A DNA stretch of 64,000 bases from an uncultured Roseovarius sp. (GTDB taxonomy: Bacteria; Pseudomonadota; Alphaproteobacteria; Rhodobacterales; Rhodobacteraceae), in NCBI GenBank assembly GCA_947503145.1, contig CANNCP010000005.1, forward strand, positions 1-64,000, in the 5' to 3' direction. The notes beneath the pieces were generated by a model, which did not search any database, was not told the origin of the DNA, and was given only the letters and a program-made list of their open reading frames with translations. Shown here one piece after another: positions 16,172 to 25,938 of the stretch (position 1 is the first letter of the stretch; each line of letters opens with the position of its first letter). The position numbers and the translations under genes are program-made.

Positions 16172-16906
16172 ATGACACGCGCCATCCACCAAATCACAGG
16201 CCAGGACGCAGTCTCCTTTCTGCAAGGGCTGATCACCAATGACATTGCCGAACTGGAACGCGGGCTGGTCTACGCGGCGATGCTGACGCCCCAGGGCAAG
16301 TATCTGGCCGATTTCTTCCTCTTGCAACACGGCGATGCCATCCTGCTCGACGTGGATGCGGCCATCGCCCCCGGCTTTATCCAGCGGCTGAGCATGTACC
16401 GGCTACGCGCCGACGTGCAGATCACACCGACCGATCTGAAAGTTGCGCGCGGCACTGGCCCGACACCGGATGGCGCGCTGGACGATCCGCGCCACGCAGA
16501 CCTTGGGTGGCGGCTTTATGGCGACACGGGCGGCGATGACGGCACTGACTGGGACGCGCTGCGCGTTGCCCATTGCGTGCCGCAAACCGGGATCGAACTG
16601 ACGCCGGATACCTTTATCCTTGAGGCCGGCTTCGACCGGTTGAACGGTGTCGATTTCCGCAAGGGCTGCTATGTCGGACAAGAAGTCACCGCGCGGATGA
16701 AACACAAGACCGAACTGCGCAAGGGCTTCACCACCGTCGAAGTAGACGGCGCCGCCCCTGTCGGGACCGACATCACGGCAGATGGCAAACCAGCCGGCAC
16801 GCTCTTTACCCAATCGGGCGGTCGCGCCATCGCCTATCTGCGCTTTGCCCGCGCGCGCGGCCCGATGCAGGCAGCCGGTGCCACCGTCACCTACACCCCG
16901 ACATGA
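16172..16906 (+). CDS. ygfZ: YgfZ/CAF17-type folate-binding Fe-S cluster maintenance protein
   Basis: 244 residues of the GcvT-like folate-binding fold. The signature K-G-C-Y-x-G-Q-E appears as RKGCYVGQEVTARMKHK (about 167-183); its Cys is conserved in YgfZ/IBA57/CAF17 proteins that help assemble or repair certain Fe-S enzymes using tetrahydrofolate. GGGAGAG lies just upstream of the ATG. It is shorter than E. coli YgfZ, as usual in alphaproteobacteria. Convergent with efp. Confidence 0.88.
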   Translation: MTRAIHQITGQDAVSFLQGLITNDIAELERGLVYAAMLTPQGKYLADFFLLQHGDAILLDVDAAIAPGFIQRLSMYRLRADVQITPTDLKVARGTGPTPDGALDDPRHADLGWRLYGDTGGDDGTDWDALRVAHCVPQTGIELTPDTFILEAGFDRLNGVDFRKGCYVGQEVTARMKHKTELRKGFTTVEVDGAAPVGTDITADGKPAGTLFTQSGGRAIAYLRFARARGPMQAAGATVTYTPT

Positions 16907-16927
16907 AAAGGGACCGCTCCCGCAGCC

Positions 16928-16950
16928 CCTTCATTTTTCTGAAAATACTC
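16928..16950 (-). repeat. Dispersed TTCATTTTTC element, copy 1
   Basis: CCTTCATTTTTCTGAAAATACTC on the plus strand. On the minus strand it lies 26-49 bases after the efp stop, in the 3' untranslated part. Related copies lie at 25771, 41265 and 59606. Confidence 0.6.
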
Positions 16951-16976
16951 AAAAGAGCTTCGCGAAATACTACAGA

Positions 16977-17540
16977 TCACGCTCTTTCAGAATATTCCAT
17001 CGTCTCGGTGCTCACCACGATCGCCTCGTCCTGCCCGACAAAGGGCGGCACCATCACTTTGACGCCATTATCCAGAACTGCGGGCTTGAAACTGTTCGCA
17101 GCGGTCTGGCCCTTCACTACCGGCTCGGTCTCGACCACCGTGCAGACCACCTTCTGCGGTAGCGTCGCGTTCAGCGCCTCAGCCTCGTAGAACTCTACGG
17201 CTATGGTCATGCCGTCCTGCAGGAACGGGCGCCGGTCACCGAGGATTTCGGCAGGCAGTTCGATCTGCTCGTAGGTCTCGGTATCCATGAATACCAGCAT
17301 GCCTTCGCTCTCGTAGAGGAATTGCTGGTCTTTCTGCTCCAGCCGCACGCGTTCGACCTTGTCGGCACTGCGGAACCGCTCGTTGAGCTTGGAGCCGTTG
17401 CGCAGGTTGCGCAACTCGACCTGGGCAAAGGCACCACCCTTGCCAGGCTTCACATGATCGACCTTCACGGCAGACCACAGTCCGCCATTATGCTCCAGCA
17501 CATTACCAGGGCGTATTTCATTTCCGTTGACTTTTGGCAT
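16977..17540 (-). CDS. efp: Translation elongation factor P
   Basis: 187 residues, full family length, with the KOW-like N domain and two OB domains. The loop carrying the modifiable residue is KPGKGGAF, Lys34, which inserts next to the P-site tRNA to rescue ribosomes stalled at polyproline. The C-terminal block [11 protein letters not shown]...[13 protein letters not shown] is canonical. The start [12 protein letters not shown] is preceded by about 220 bases without a gene. No epmA/epmB is visible here, so modification status is unknown. Confidence 0.97.
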   Translation of the reverse strand: MPKVNGNEIRPGNVLEHNGGLWSAVKVDHVKPGKGGAFAQVELRNLRNGSKLNERFRSADKVERVRLEQKDQQFLYESEGMLVFMDTETYEQIELPAEILGDRRPFLQDGMTIAVEFYEAEALNATLPQKVVCTVVETEPVVKGQTAANSFKPAVLDNGVKVMVPPFVGQDEAIVVSTETMEYSERA

Positions 17541-17757
17541 CGTGGTAAAACCTTGTCCAAAACTTGATTATATTTGGAACAACGCTATATATTGGGTTGG
17601 TTAGGGGGGCAAGCCGGCCAAATCTCGTGCTGCAACTGCAGCAGCCATGCAGGCGGCGCATGGACGGTATGTGTTTATGCCCTATCCGAATCGCTCAAAG
17701 CAGGTCATAACCTTCTCTACGCCAAAAACACAAGAGCAATAAAACTAAGGACGAATC

Positions 17758-18081
17758 ATGAAAGATTTCGTTGACGGTGCCGCCTTCAACAACGAACAAG
17801 GCAATCGGGCACGCAAACTTTTCGCAGCCGTCGTACTGGCTGCGTTGGACGATGCGATTTCCGACGACAAGAAGTATGGAAATGGCCCTGACCAGATTGC
17901 CCGCTGGGCCCGCTCGCGCGACGGCCGCGAAGTGCTGTCCTGCGCCGGTATCGACCCTAACGAGCGTGTCGTGTCCGGCCTGATGGATTTCGTCTCCAAA
18001 GGGGTGCGGACCTCTGTTGCGCTGTCGCGTGAAGAAAGCGAACGCCGCAGCGCTGCTGCCGCCCAGGCCGAAGCCGCCTGA
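17758..18081 (+). CDS. Conserved small Rhodobacterales protein (DUF6280-like)
   Basis: 107 residues, helical, no membrane segment or signal. It begins MKDFVDGAAFNNEQGNRARK and ends in an Ala/Glu-rich helix. I recall proteins of this kind in Rhodobacteraceae annotated as DUF6280, but the function is unknown to me. Preceded by GGA-rich AAGGACGAATC, followed by a stem-loop. Codon use looks native. Confidence 0.75.
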   Translation: MKDFVDGAAFNNEQGNRARKLFAAVVLAALDDAISDDKKYGNGPDQIARWARSRDGREVLSCAGIDPNERVVSGLMDFVSKGVRTSVALSREESERRSAAAAQAEAA

Positions 18082-18107
18082 ACCAATTCCATCCCACCAG
18101 GATGCGC

Positions 18108-18134
18108 AAGGCCCTGCCTAATTGGCAGGGCCTT
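18108..18134 (+). terminator. Stem-loop after the small conserved gene
   Basis: AAGGCCCTGCC pairs perfectly with GGCAGGGCCTT over TAATT, 27 bases after the stop. No U-run follows. Confidence 0.55.
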
Positions 18135-18323
18135 CGCCATTTCCGGGCACCGTATCTTCGGGCACCTGGACGGTAACGGATGATAAGACTGGTGATGGCA
18201 AGGATGACAAAAGAGGGCAGCCGGAAATAAAACGCAGGCTTCCATCTCGGGCGCAGGCGACAGTGCCATCATGTGGGATCGCCCAGGTCCACCGGCGCCG
18301 AAGAGACGTCCGTTGCGGGGCCG

Positions 18324-19322
18324 CTACTCCAGTTCCTGGCTGGCCAGCGCGCGGTGGATTTCACGCCGCACGAGCTTGCGAACGTTACGCGTAATCCGCT
18401 CACCCAAACCGCCCTGAAGCTCCTGGCGGACGATCTCTGTCACCAGTTCGCGCAGCGCGTCCTCGTCCAGGATCGCATCAGCGTCGTCATCGGGCTCCAG
18501 CAAATCCGCAGCGTCATCGTCAAGCCGGTCCTCGGCTTGCGCCGCTTCCGGCATCGACGCTTCGTGATCCGCAAAAGGCTCTGCCTGTGCGGTCTCTTGG
18601 CTGTCCCCGCCATCGCGTACAGGGTTCTCCCCAGTCTCTGCGATCTCTTCTGCCGATTCTCCCACAAGTCCCTCGTCACGGGCTTGAAGCGCCTCTGCCT
18701 CGCTGGAAACACCTTCTGCCGCGTCGCTTTGGTTTATGCCATCGGCGTCACCACCAGTTTCGCTCGGCACGTAATCTTCCCAAGGCAGCGGTTCGACCGA
18801 TCCGCCCGCATAATCATCGTTCGACGCGCCGTCCGGTTCCCATTGCTCGGACCGTCCCGCCACGGTCTGCTCCATCTCGGCCACGCGATCTCTCAGAGCG
18901 CTCGCGATTCCGACCGTAGCCTCGTGATCGTGATCTTCGTCAGCCACGATTTCCCCGTCGACATCCCGGTTGTCGCCCAAGCTTTCACCGGTCTCCTCGC
19001 TCCGGTGATCCGACTCGGCACCGCCTTGCACTTCGGCCTCGTCCTCGACGGCAGACTGCGGCGCAGGCGCGCTCAGCGCTGCATCCGGCAGGGGCGGATC
19101 GCCACGGTGCGGTTCGTCCACCCGGAAGGACGGAGTCAGGACCAGTTTCGGCGCGCCGGGCGCATCCGCGGCCTTTTCAGGCCACTCACTTTCCGGCCGC
19201 TCATTGATCCGCCCTGCGTGGTCATCCGGTTCGGCCGCACCCGCCCGCGATTCGTTCGAGACCAGCCGCCGGATAGACGACAACACGTCCTCAATTTCTA
19301 CATTGGTAACGGGTTCTGACAT
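18324..19322 (-). CDS. Acidic disordered protein, candidate PopZ-like polar organising protein
   Basis: 332 residues from MSEPVTNVEIEDVLSSIRRL. The N-terminal helix resembles the PopZ (DUF2497) start SMEEILASIRRI. The middle (about 30-280) is Asp/Glu-rich and low in complexity. The C terminus (LDEDALRELVTEIVRQEL, then ITRNVRKLVRREIHRAL) resembles the PopZ oligomerisation helices. Order pcm-tolC-this gene matches the alphaproteobacterial pcm-tolC-popZ-valS synteny as I recall it; valS is absent here. PopZ forms polar hubs that anchor ParB-parS. A start 18 codons further upstream lacks PopZ resemblance. Homology is inferred from the two ends and from context. Confidence 0.6.
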   Translation of the reverse strand: MSEPVTNVEIEDVLSSIRRLVSNESRAGAAEPDDHAGRINERPESEWPEKAADAPGAPKLVLTPSFRVDEPHRGDPPLPDAALSAPAPQSAVEDEAEVQGGAESDHRSEETGESLGDNRDVDGEIVADEDHDHEATVGIASALRDRVAEMEQTVAGRSEQWEPDGASNDDYAGGSVEPLPWEDYVPSETGGDADGINQSDAAEGVSSEAEALQARDEGLVGESAEEIAETGENPVRDGGDSQETAQAEPFADHEASMPEAAQAEDRLDDDAADLLEPDDDADAILDEDALRELVTEIVRQELQGGLGERITRNVRKLVRREIHRALASQELE

Positions 19323-19391
19323 TATAATACCACTCTTGCCTCGGCACAGCTTACCGGGCGGATGGGTTTCACACAACAGATAGGGTGAGTT

Positions 19392-20840
19392 TTACTCTTT
19401 CCCAAGCGCCCGCAACACGCGGTCCAACTGCTTGCCTTGCTTGCTGCTGGACACTGGCGCCGTTTTTACAAGGTTGTAATAGGCCGCTGGATCGTAGGAC
19501 TGAACCGCCAGGTTGAGGTCCCGCGCGGTCAGCTGCCCCATCGACGAAAGCACGGCATAGGCCGCGATATAGACATCCGCCTGGGCCGAAATCTGGTTGG
19601 CCTGCGCATTCAGAAGTTCCTGTTCGGCGTTCAGCACATCAAGAATTGTTCGCGCACCCAGCTTGGCCTCTTCGCGCACACCGTTAAAGGCGACGCGGGC
19701 GGCGCTCACCTCATCGTTGCTTGATGTCATAACGGCCCGTGCCGCACGCAGCACCGCATAGGCGTTGCCGACATTCTGGCGGACGCCAAGGGACGTGACA
19801 TGCAAAACCCCACGCTGCGCGTCACGCAGCGCCATTGCCCGCCGTTTGGCCGAACTCAGCGCCCCACCCTGATAGATCGGCCCGGTCGCCCGAATACCAA
19901 AGCTACCCTGTTGGGAAAAGCTGCTGCCGCCCAGCTCTTCGCGCACTCCTAGGCTGCCGTTGAGGGTGATACGGGGCTTCATCGCAGCCTCGGCCGCCAG
20001 GATGGCCAGATCGGCAGCGGCCACGTCATGCTGAACCTTCAGAATATCGGGATGGTGGCGTACGGCCACGGACTTGGCCGAATCGACCGTCCGGCTGATG
20101 GTCGGCAGGTGCGGCGGTTGCAGCAGACGGCTGGGCTTGTGCCCCACAGCAGCGATGAATTCCTCGATCGCCTGCGCCAGATCACCCTGTGCAGCGGCAA
20201 GCCCGCTTTGCGCTGATGACAGGCGCGCTTCGGCCTGTGCGACGTCGGTGCGGGTGACTTCTCCCACCTCGAACCGGTCGCGCGCGGCGCGCAGGGACTC
20301 GCCGATAACACGCACGTTGCTCTGACGCAGCGCCACGAAGCGTGTGTTGCGCTGCACATCCATATACGCCTGCACAGCCCGCAACAGGACCCGTTGTTCG
20401 ATCCCGATCAGGGTCTGGCGGGTCGCCAGCACAGCCTCTTTTGCGACGCTGATCTGCAAGGGCGTGCGCCCGAAATCGTATAGCAGAAGTTCGGCCGTGA
20501 TCCCGGCATTGGCATTGGTAATCCCGCTGCTGCGATTACCCGGCCCCGGCACGGCAGGCACACGTGAAAAACTGCGCGTGATGTCTGTAGACCAATTGAT
20601 GATCGGGCGCAGCGCCGCGACGGTTGCGGCCACATCCTCGTCCGCCGCGCGCAAGAGCGCTCGGTTCTGCTCAAGAAGCCCGCTGTTATTGTAGGCACTG
20701 ACCAGCGCATCGGCCAGCGACTCGGCCTGCAGAGCCTGCGGCGCGGCGACCGTGACGGCCAGCGCGGTCGAGAGGATCATTGGACGCAGACGTTTCAGCC
20801 AGGCGCCCGGTTGGCACCGCAAAGCAGTGTGGTTGTTCAT
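19392..20840 (-). CDS. tolC: TolC-family outer membrane efflux/type I secretion protein
   Basis: About 482 residues with a cleavable signal ending near LQAES. Two copies of the outer-membrane efflux repeat follow: YDFGRTPLQI in the first half and GPIYQGGALSSAKRRA in the second, then GARTILDVLNAEQELLNAQ, the standard TolC helical signature. The trimer forms the exit duct for type I secretion and RND pumps. GAGGG lies nine bases before the ATG at 20840; an ATG at 20849 abuts it. It is 44 bases downstream of pcm and co-oriented, as is usual in alphaproteobacteria. Confidence 0.93.
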   Translation of the reverse strand: MNNHTALRCQPGAWLKRLRPMILSTALAVTVAAPQALQAESLADALVSAYNNSGLLEQNRALLRAADEDVAATVAALRPIINWSTDITRSFSRVPAVPGPGNRSSGITNANAGITAELLLYDFGRTPLQISVAKEAVLATRQTLIGIEQRVLLRAVQAYMDVQRNTRFVALRQSNVRVIGESLRAARDRFEVGEVTRTDVAQAEARLSSAQSGLAAAQGDLAQAIEEFIAAVGHKPSRLLQPPHLPTISRTVDSAKSVAVRHHPDILKVQHDVAAADLAILAAEAAMKPRITLNGSLGVREELGGSSFSQQGSFGIRATGPIYQGGALSSAKRRAMALRDAQRGVLHVTSLGVRQNVGNAYAVLRAARAVMTSSNDEVSAARVAFNGVREEAKLGARTILDVLNAEQELLNAQANQISAQADVYIAAYAVLSSMGQLTARDLNLAVQSYDPAAYYNLVKTAPVSSSKQGKQLDRVLRALGKE

Positions 20841-20884
20841 TACTGTCATCCCTCGCCCCTGTTTCTCACCCCCCGTACCCGTCT

Positions 20885-21538
20885 TCAGAGCGTAAAAGCC
20901 GCGTGTTTTTCAAATCCCGGCAACACAGGCGCTCCTGCGTTGAACGAAAACCGCCAATTCATCCGTCCATCTATCTTGTAGCCGACCCGGACCACGCCCA
21001 GCGCCCCCTCCATAAAGAGGCAGGCAATGCGTCCACCGTCCTTCAACTGGTCAATCAGCGCCTCGGGTAGGTGTTCCACCGCGCCCTGAATGGTGATCAC
21101 GTCATAGGGGCCGTGCTCTGCCGCACCATTGCGTAGCGACCCTTCGTGCACCACCACATTATCAGCGCCATGCTCCATCAGCGCGGCTGGCGCATCGGAG
21201 GCAAGCTCGGCGTCTTCTTCCAGCGCGATGACGACCTGTGCCATGCGTGCCATGACTGCGGCCGAATACCCCAGTGCACTGCCCACATCGAGCACCATCT
21301 CGTCATTCTGGAGATCAAGGGCGTCCAGCATCTTGGCAAGGGTACGTGGCGCAAGGATCACACGCCCGCCACCCAGATCAACATTCTCGCTGATGTAGGC
21401 TGCCTCGCGCAGTCGGCGCGGCACAAATGCCTCGCGCGGTACGTTCAGCATCGCCTCGATTATTGGGAATTTGGTCACGTCAGACGGGCGCACTTGCGTG
21501 TCCACCATCATCGTGCGCCGGGTGGCATAATCGGTCAT
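20885..21538 (-). CDS. pcm: Protein-L-isoaspartate O-methyltransferase family protein
   Basis: 217 residues. RTMMVDTQVRPSDVTKFPII and NVPREAFVP are the typical alphaproteobacterial PCMT start. The SAM site is LDVGSALGYSAAVMA, and VITIQGAVEHLPEALIDQLK follows. Family members methylate damaged isoaspartyl residues for repair. In this branch (beginning MxDYxxxRxxMVDxQVRP, next to tolC) the enzymatic role has been little tested. It heads the pcm-tolC pair. Confidence 0.9.
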   Translation of the reverse strand: MTDYATRRTMMVDTQVRPSDVTKFPIIEAMLNVPREAFVPRRLREAAYISENVDLGGGRVILAPRTLAKMLDALDLQNDEMVLDVGSALGYSAAVMARMAQVVIALEEDAELASDAPAALMEHGADNVVVHEGSLRNGAAEHGPYDVITIQGAVEHLPEALIDQLKDGGRIACLFMEGALGVVRVGYKIDGRMNWRFSFNAGAPVLPGFEKHAAFTL

Positions 21539-21700
21539 TTTCTAAACTCTTCGGTTCTGGCGGATGCACTCTAGTCTGCTTTTGCCACAGATGCCCGAAC
21601 ACGGCAACGGCGCGCGTCGCACAAACTGCAAAGAGTGCCGTAAAACCACGTCGGCACCGCCCCGCAGCAGCGCCCGCTCAGCGCTGTGTGCGTGGGCTGG

Positions 21701-22480
21701 TCAGACCATGCGCTCTACCATCTTCTTCTTGATCTCGGCGATCGCCTTGGCCGGATTCAGACCCTTGGGGCAGGTCTTGGTGCAGTTCATGATCGTGTGA
21801 CACCGATACAGCTTGAACGGATCCTCCAGATCATCCAGCCGCTCGCCCGTCGCCTCGTCGCGGCTGTCGATGATCCAACGGTAAGCATGCAGCAACGCGG
21901 CGGGACCGAGATACTTGTCGCCATTCCACCAATAGCTCGGACAGGCGGTCGAACAGCAGGCGCACATCACGCATTCATAAAGACCATCAAGCTTTGCGCG
22001 GTCCTCGATTGATTGCTTCCATTCCTTCGCCGGGCGGTTGGTCTTGGTCTCCAGCCACGGCATGATGCTGGCGTGTTGCGCGTAGAAATGCGTGAGGTCA
22101 GGAATAAGGTCGCGCACCACCGGCATATGCGGCAGCGGGTAGATTTTCACATCGCCCTTGACTTCGTCCATACCGTAGATGCACGCCAGCGTGTTGATCC
22201 CGCCGATGTTCATCGCGCAGGAGCCGCAGATGCCTTCGCGGCAGGACCGGCGGAAACTCAGCGTCGGGTCGATCTCGGTCTTGATCTTGATCAGCGCGTC
22301 CAGAACCATCGGCCCACAGCTGTCCATATCGACAAAATACGTGTCCACCCGCGGATTTTTGCCATCATCGGGCGTCCAGCGATAGATGTCGAACTTGCGC
22401 AGGTTCTTGGCGCCGGTCGGCTTGGGCCAGGTCTTGCCGGTCGTCATCCGGCTGTTCTTGGGAAGGGTGAGTTGAACCAT
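21701..22480 (-). CDS. sdhB: Succinate dehydrogenase iron-sulfur subunit
   Basis: 259 residues of complex II. The [2Fe-2S] ligands are Cys80, Cys85, Cys88 and Cys100 ([10 protein letters not shown]...LAC). The [4Fe-4S] set lies in [12 protein letters not shown] (170-181), and the [3Fe-4S] set is Cys180 with [14 protein letters not shown] (Cys227, Cys233). It passes electrons from SdhA FAD to ubiquinone at the SdhC/D site. Last gene of the minus-strand sdh operon, separated from sdhA by a small lipoprotein gene. Confidence 0.98.
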   Translation of the reverse strand: MVQLTLPKNSRMTTGKTWPKPTGAKNLRKFDIYRWTPDDGKNPRVDTYFVDMDSCGPMVLDALIKIKTEIDPTLSFRRSCREGICGSCAMNIGGINTLACIYGMDEVKGDVKIYPLPHMPVVRDLIPDLTHFYAQHASIMPWLETKTNRPAKEWKQSIEDRAKLDGLYECVMCACCSTACPSYWWNGDKYLGPAALLHAYRWIIDSRDEATGERLDDLEDPFKLYRCHTIMNCTKTCPKGLNPAKAIAEIKKKMVERMV

Positions 22481-22495
22481 GTGCGTCGCCTCCGT

Positions 22496-22837
22496 TCAGC
22501 CGCCCAGCAGCGTGATGCTGTTTCGGGCAATACATTGCACGGCTTCGGGGCGCTGAGCGATCTCAACCACCTCTTCTGCCGTCGATTGGGTCACGCCGGT
22601 AGCCGAGGCACTGGCGATTGATATGATCTCTCCGGCGCTGGCCGCGTCGATGATACAGTCCGACACCGGCGCGGGGTTCACGCCGGGAAACCGCTCGGCG
22701 ACGACACCGTTCACGACCTGCTTGGCCCGGTCGCGCGCCAGCGTGTCAGCGACATCCTGTGCCGCGCCGCAGGCCGACAGGGCAATGATCAGTGCGCAAC
22801 CGGTCACTATGCGGCAATATGTGAGTGCGGCGGTCAT
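22496..22837 (-). CDS. Small predicted lipoprotein inside the sdh operon
   Basis: 113 residues with a signal peptide and lipobox LSAC (Cys23), so probably outer- or inner-membrane anchored. Two further Cys (SDCIIDAA, VQCIAR) could form a disulfide. The Ala-rich mature part has no domain I recognise. It lies 15 bases upstream of sdhB and 112 downstream of sdhA, co-oriented, so it is co-transcribed with complex II. Whether it assists complex II or is only a passenger is unknown. Confidence 0.8.
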   Translation of the reverse strand: MTAALTYCRIVTGCALIIALSACGAAQDVADTLARDRAKQVVNGVVAERFPGVNPAPVSDCIIDAASAGEIISIASASATGVTQSTAEEVVEIAQRPEAVQCIARNSITLLGG

Positions 22838-22949
22838 CTCGGCTCAGCCCGCTGGCGGCACACTTGCTTACCGCGCCTTTCACGGTTCTGGCTCTGCACC
22901 TGCGCGGGCATCGCAATGATCAATGCTGGCATGGACATCGCGTAGCGCA

Positions 22950-24755
22950 TCAGAACGTCCGTTCCCTCGGCGCGATTTTCTCCGGGCTGATGCCACCCTC
23001 TTCCTCGGTGGTCAGCGGGTCGGTCACGATGGGCCGGTAACTCAGCCCTACCTTGTTGCCATCTACCCGCGCGATGCTATGCACACGCCAGTTTTCGTCG
23101 TCGCGCGCAGAGAAATCCTCATGCGCATGCGCACCCCGGCTCTCGTGCCGCGCCTCGGCACCATAAATCGTGGCCAGCGCATTCGGCATCAGGTTGGTCA
23201 GCTCCAGCGTTTCCATCAGATCGGTATTCCAGATCAAAGAGCGGTCGGTGACTTTCAGATCGCCCAGCTTGGCCGCGATTCCCGTCATCTTTTCCACGCC
23301 TTCCTTCAGCGTCTTGGAGGTACGGAAAACAGCCGCGTCTGCCTGCATGGTCTTCTGCATCTCCAGCCGCAACTCCGCCGTCGGCGTGCCGCCATCGGCA
23401 TTGCGGACGCTATCGAACCGGTCGAGCGCCTTGTCGACCTGGCCCACGTTGGTGCCCGGCACGGCGCTTTCAGCATCCACCACCTTGCCCGCGCGGATCG
23501 CTGCCGCACGCCCAAACACCACCAGGTCGATCAACGAATTCGATCCCAGACGGTTGGCGCCATGCACCGATGCACAGCCCGCCTCGCCCACGGCCATCAG
23601 ACCGGGAACCACGGCTTTGGGGTCCTTCTTGGTCGGGTTCAGCACCTCGCCCCAGTAGTTGGTCGGAATGCCGCCCATGTTGTAATGCACCGTGGGCAGA
23701 ACCGGGATCGGCTCCTTGGTGACATCCACACCAGAAAAAATACGCGCGCTCTCGGATATGCCCGGCAGGCGCAGGTGCAACGCCTCGGCAGGCAGGTGGC
23801 TCAGGTTCAGGTGGATGTGATCCGCGTCCTTGCCTACGCCGCGCCCTTCGCGGATTTCCATCGTCATCGAGCGGCTGACATAATCGCGCGGTGCCAGGTC
23901 CTTGTAGTTGGGCGCATAGCGCTCCATGAACCGTTCGCCTTCGGAGTTGGTCAGATACCCGCCTTCGCCGCGCGCGCCCTCGGTGATCAGACAGCCCGCG
24001 CCGTAGATGCCGGTGGGGTGGAACTGGACGAACTCCATGTCCTGCAGCGGCAAACCCGCCCGCGCCACCATGCCACCACCGTCACCGGTGCAAGTATGTG
24101 CGGATGTGGCGCTGAAATAGGCCCGACCATAGCCGCCGGTGGCCAGCACGACCATCTTGGCGTTGAACACATGCATCGTGCCATCGTCGAGTTTCCAGCA
24201 CACGACTCCGGTGCAAACCCCGTCATCGGACATGATCAGGTCGATGGCGAAATATTCGATATAGAATTCGGCGTTGTTCTTCAGGCTCTGCCCATAGAGC
24301 GTGTGCAGGATCGCATGACCCGTCCGGTCAGCAGCCGCACAGGTACGTTGAACCGGGGGGCCATCGCCAAATTCGGTGGTGTGGCCGCCAAACGGGCGCT
24401 GATAGATCTTGCCCTCTTCGGTGCGGCTGAATGGAACGCCGTAATGCTCCAGCTCATACACCGCCCGCGGGGCCTCGCGCGCCAGATATTCCATCGCGTC
24501 GGTATCACCCAGCCAGTCCGATCCCTTGACCGTGTCATACATGTGCCACTGCCAGTGGTCGGGGCCCATGTTCGACAGCGAGGCCGCGATTCCGCCCTGC
24601 GCCGCCACTGTATGCGACCGGGTCGGGAACACCTTGGTCACGCAGGCAGTGCGCAGCCCCTGCTCGGCCATCCCCAGCGTGGCGCGCAGCCCGGCGCCGC
24701 CGGCACCAACCACAACCACATCGTATTCATGCGTCTCGTATTCATAAGCAGCCAT
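22950..24755 (-). CDS. sdhA: Succinate dehydrogenase flavoprotein subunit
   Basis: 601 residues. [16 protein letters not shown] binds FAD, and His48 in SHTVAAQGG is the covalent FAD ligand. [21 protein letters not shown] and [10 protein letters not shown] carry substrate-binding residues, and [12 protein letters not shown] holds the catalytic Arg region. It oxidises succinate to fumarate on the cytoplasmic face of the inner membrane. Co-oriented 12 bases downstream of sdhD. Length is normal. Confidence 0.98.
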   Translation of the reverse strand: MAAYEYETHEYDVVVVGAGGAGLRATLGMAEQGLRTACVTKVFPTRSHTVAAQGGIAASLSNMGPDHWQWHMYDTVKGSDWLGDTDAMEYLAREAPRAVYELEHYGVPFSRTEEGKIYQRPFGGHTTEFGDGPPVQRTCAAADRTGHAILHTLYGQSLKNNAEFYIEYFAIDLIMSDDGVCTGVVCWKLDDGTMHVFNAKMVVLATGGYGRAYFSATSAHTCTGDGGGMVARAGLPLQDMEFVQFHPTGIYGAGCLITEGARGEGGYLTNSEGERFMERYAPNYKDLAPRDYVSRSMTMEIREGRGVGKDADHIHLNLSHLPAEALHLRLPGISESARIFSGVDVTKEPIPVLPTVHYNMGGIPTNYWGEVLNPTKKDPKAVVPGLMAVGEAGCASVHGANRLGSNSLIDLVVFGRAAAIRAGKVVDAESAVPGTNVGQVDKALDRFDSVRNADGGTPTAELRLEMQKTMQADAAVFRTSKTLKEGVEKMTGIAAKLGDLKVTDRSLIWNTDLMETLELTNLMPNALATIYGAEARHESRGAHAHEDFSARDDENWRVHSIARVDGNKVGLSYRPIVTDPLTTEEEGGISPEKIAPRERTF

Positions 24756-24767
24756 CAGGTCAGGTCC

Positions 24768-25139
24768 TCAAATCGCGATTTTGGCAAGGGCAAACAGGCC
24801 GGAAGCCGTCAACCCGTAAGACAGCACTGTGGTACTGATGATCAGGATCCTGCGGGTCGTGCCCCTGGAGTAATCCTCGATCATCGTCTGCACGCCCTTG
24901 CGGAAATGCGCCAGTCCCACAAACAGCACAAGGCCGAACAGAATGGCCACGGCAGGATGCGAGAGTCTTGCAATCACCTCGTCCCGGCTACCGCCCAGCG
25001 TACTGCCAAGGACGTAAACAAACGCCGGCACGATCAGCGCAAGGCCGACTGCACTGACGGTCATATACCAGTGATGTTCGGTCCCGGAATGTGCAGCACC
25101 CTTGCCCTCGGCGCGCTTGCGGGCGGTCATGTAACGCAT
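24768..25139 (-). CDS. sdhD: Succinate dehydrogenase membrane anchor subunit
   Basis: 123 residues with three membrane helices (about 24-46, 60-80, 97-118). The SdhD pattern HFRKGVQTMIEDYSRG (78-93) contains the Asp-Tyr (89-90) of the quinone site. An upstream His (His61 in SHPAVAI) is a possible haem ligand. Together with SdhC it anchors SdhAB and forms the haem b and ubiquinone pocket. 11 bases after sdhC. Confidence 0.95.
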   Translation of the reverse strand: MRYMTARKRAEGKGAAHSGTEHHWYMTVSAVGLALIVPAFVYVLGSTLGGSRDEVIARLSHPAVAILFGLVLFVGLAHFRKGVQTMIEDYSRGTTRRILIISTTVLSYGLTASGLFALAKIAI

Positions 25140-25150
25140 CGCAGCCTCCC

Positions 25151-25534
25151 TTAAATGATGATAAGCGTCAGAACGGTCAGAACGACCGATCCGATCACGC
25201 AGACCCAGCCCAGCATCTCGGCGGTCTTGATTTCAAATCCCCGGCAGGTATCCCAGATCAGATGCCGCAGGCCGGCAAGATAATGATACCAGATCGCCCA
25301 GAGCGACAGGGTCAGCACCAGATCGCCAAACCACGACGTGATAAACGCGTTCGCAGTCTCGAAATGCGCTGGTCCCGCCGCCGCTGCCAGCAGCCACCAG
25401 ACAATCAGCAGGGCCGCCACGATCAGTGCGTTGCCGGTGATCCGCGTCAGGATCGAAGAGATCGAAGTCATCTGCGGGCGGTAAATCGAAATATGCGGCG
25501 ATAGCGGGCGCTCACCCGTGTTCACATCGGCCAT
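25151..25534 (-). CDS. sdhC: Succinate dehydrogenase cytochrome b556 subunit
   Basis: 127 residues from MADVNTGERPLSPHISIYRP. The SPHxxIY motif and HYLAGLRHLIWD (His84 the likely haem b ligand) are diagnostic. Three membrane helices are present. A longer open frame upstream (to 25657) has no SdhC resemblance and was rejected. First gene of sdhC-D-A-lipoprotein-B. Three palindromic operator-like sites lie 150-215 bases upstream. Confidence 0.96.
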   Translation of the reverse strand: MADVNTGERPLSPHISIYRPQMTSISSILTRITGNALIVAALLIVWWLLAAAAGPAHFETANAFITSWFGDLVLTLSLWAIWYHYLAGLRHLIWDTCRGFEIKTAEMLGWVCVIGSVVLTVLTLIII

Positions 25535-25683
25535 TTTATAGGTCCCTTCCTTGGCACATGGCCCGGCCCCCGTCGGGGCGCCACCATGACTGGCTGTTGG
25601 TTTGTGATCAGTTCTAGCGCGCCTGTCACCCATGCACAGCCCCAAATGCCATTTCACTCAAGGATTGTGAAGATCGAAGAGCT

Positions 25684-25749
25684 TTCGTGATCACGAAAAA
25701 ATAACTGTGATCACAAAGAGTGATCTTTTACCCCTCCTCGTGATCACGA
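25684..25749. promoter_or_regulatory. Cluster of GTGATCAC operators upstream of sdhC
   Basis: Three palindromes: TTCGTGATCACGAA at 25684-25697, TGTGATCACA at 25706-25715 and TCGTGATCACGA at 25738-25749, with a half-site GTGATC at 25720. Centres are 20 and 33 bases apart, close to two and three helical turns, so one face of the DNA. The same palindrome pair with the same 20-base spacing precedes sucC. The regulator is not identified. Confidence 0.7.
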
Positions 25750-25770
25750 ATCGGCATTCAACCACACGCC

Positions 25771-25795
25771 GCCTTTCATTTTTCTTCAAATACTC
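25771..25795 (-). repeat. Dispersed TTCATTTTTC element, copy 2
   Basis: GCCTTTCATTTTTCTTCAAATACTC on the plus strand. On the minus strand it is preceded by a stem CGGAGGC/GCCTCCG at about 25800-25820 and lies 145-168 bases beyond the mch stop, so hairpin plus element could form the mch 3' end. Confidence 0.6.
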
Positions 25796-25938
25796 CCGCC
25801 GGAGGCGCCGCCCGCCTCCGCGTCCGGTCAGAGAAACAGCCCGAACGCCCCAGCGCGCGCCCGAGACCACGGCCCACAGGGCCGGGGTCGAGACATCGTG
25901 CCGTGCGCGCCAGCGCACTCCATTGGATCAGAATTGGA

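Noticed and set aside
22923..25154. A long plus-strand frame opposite sdhA and sdhD
   Set aside because: sdhA and sdhD are unmistakable on the minus strand; the antisense product has no domain and low-complexity composition.
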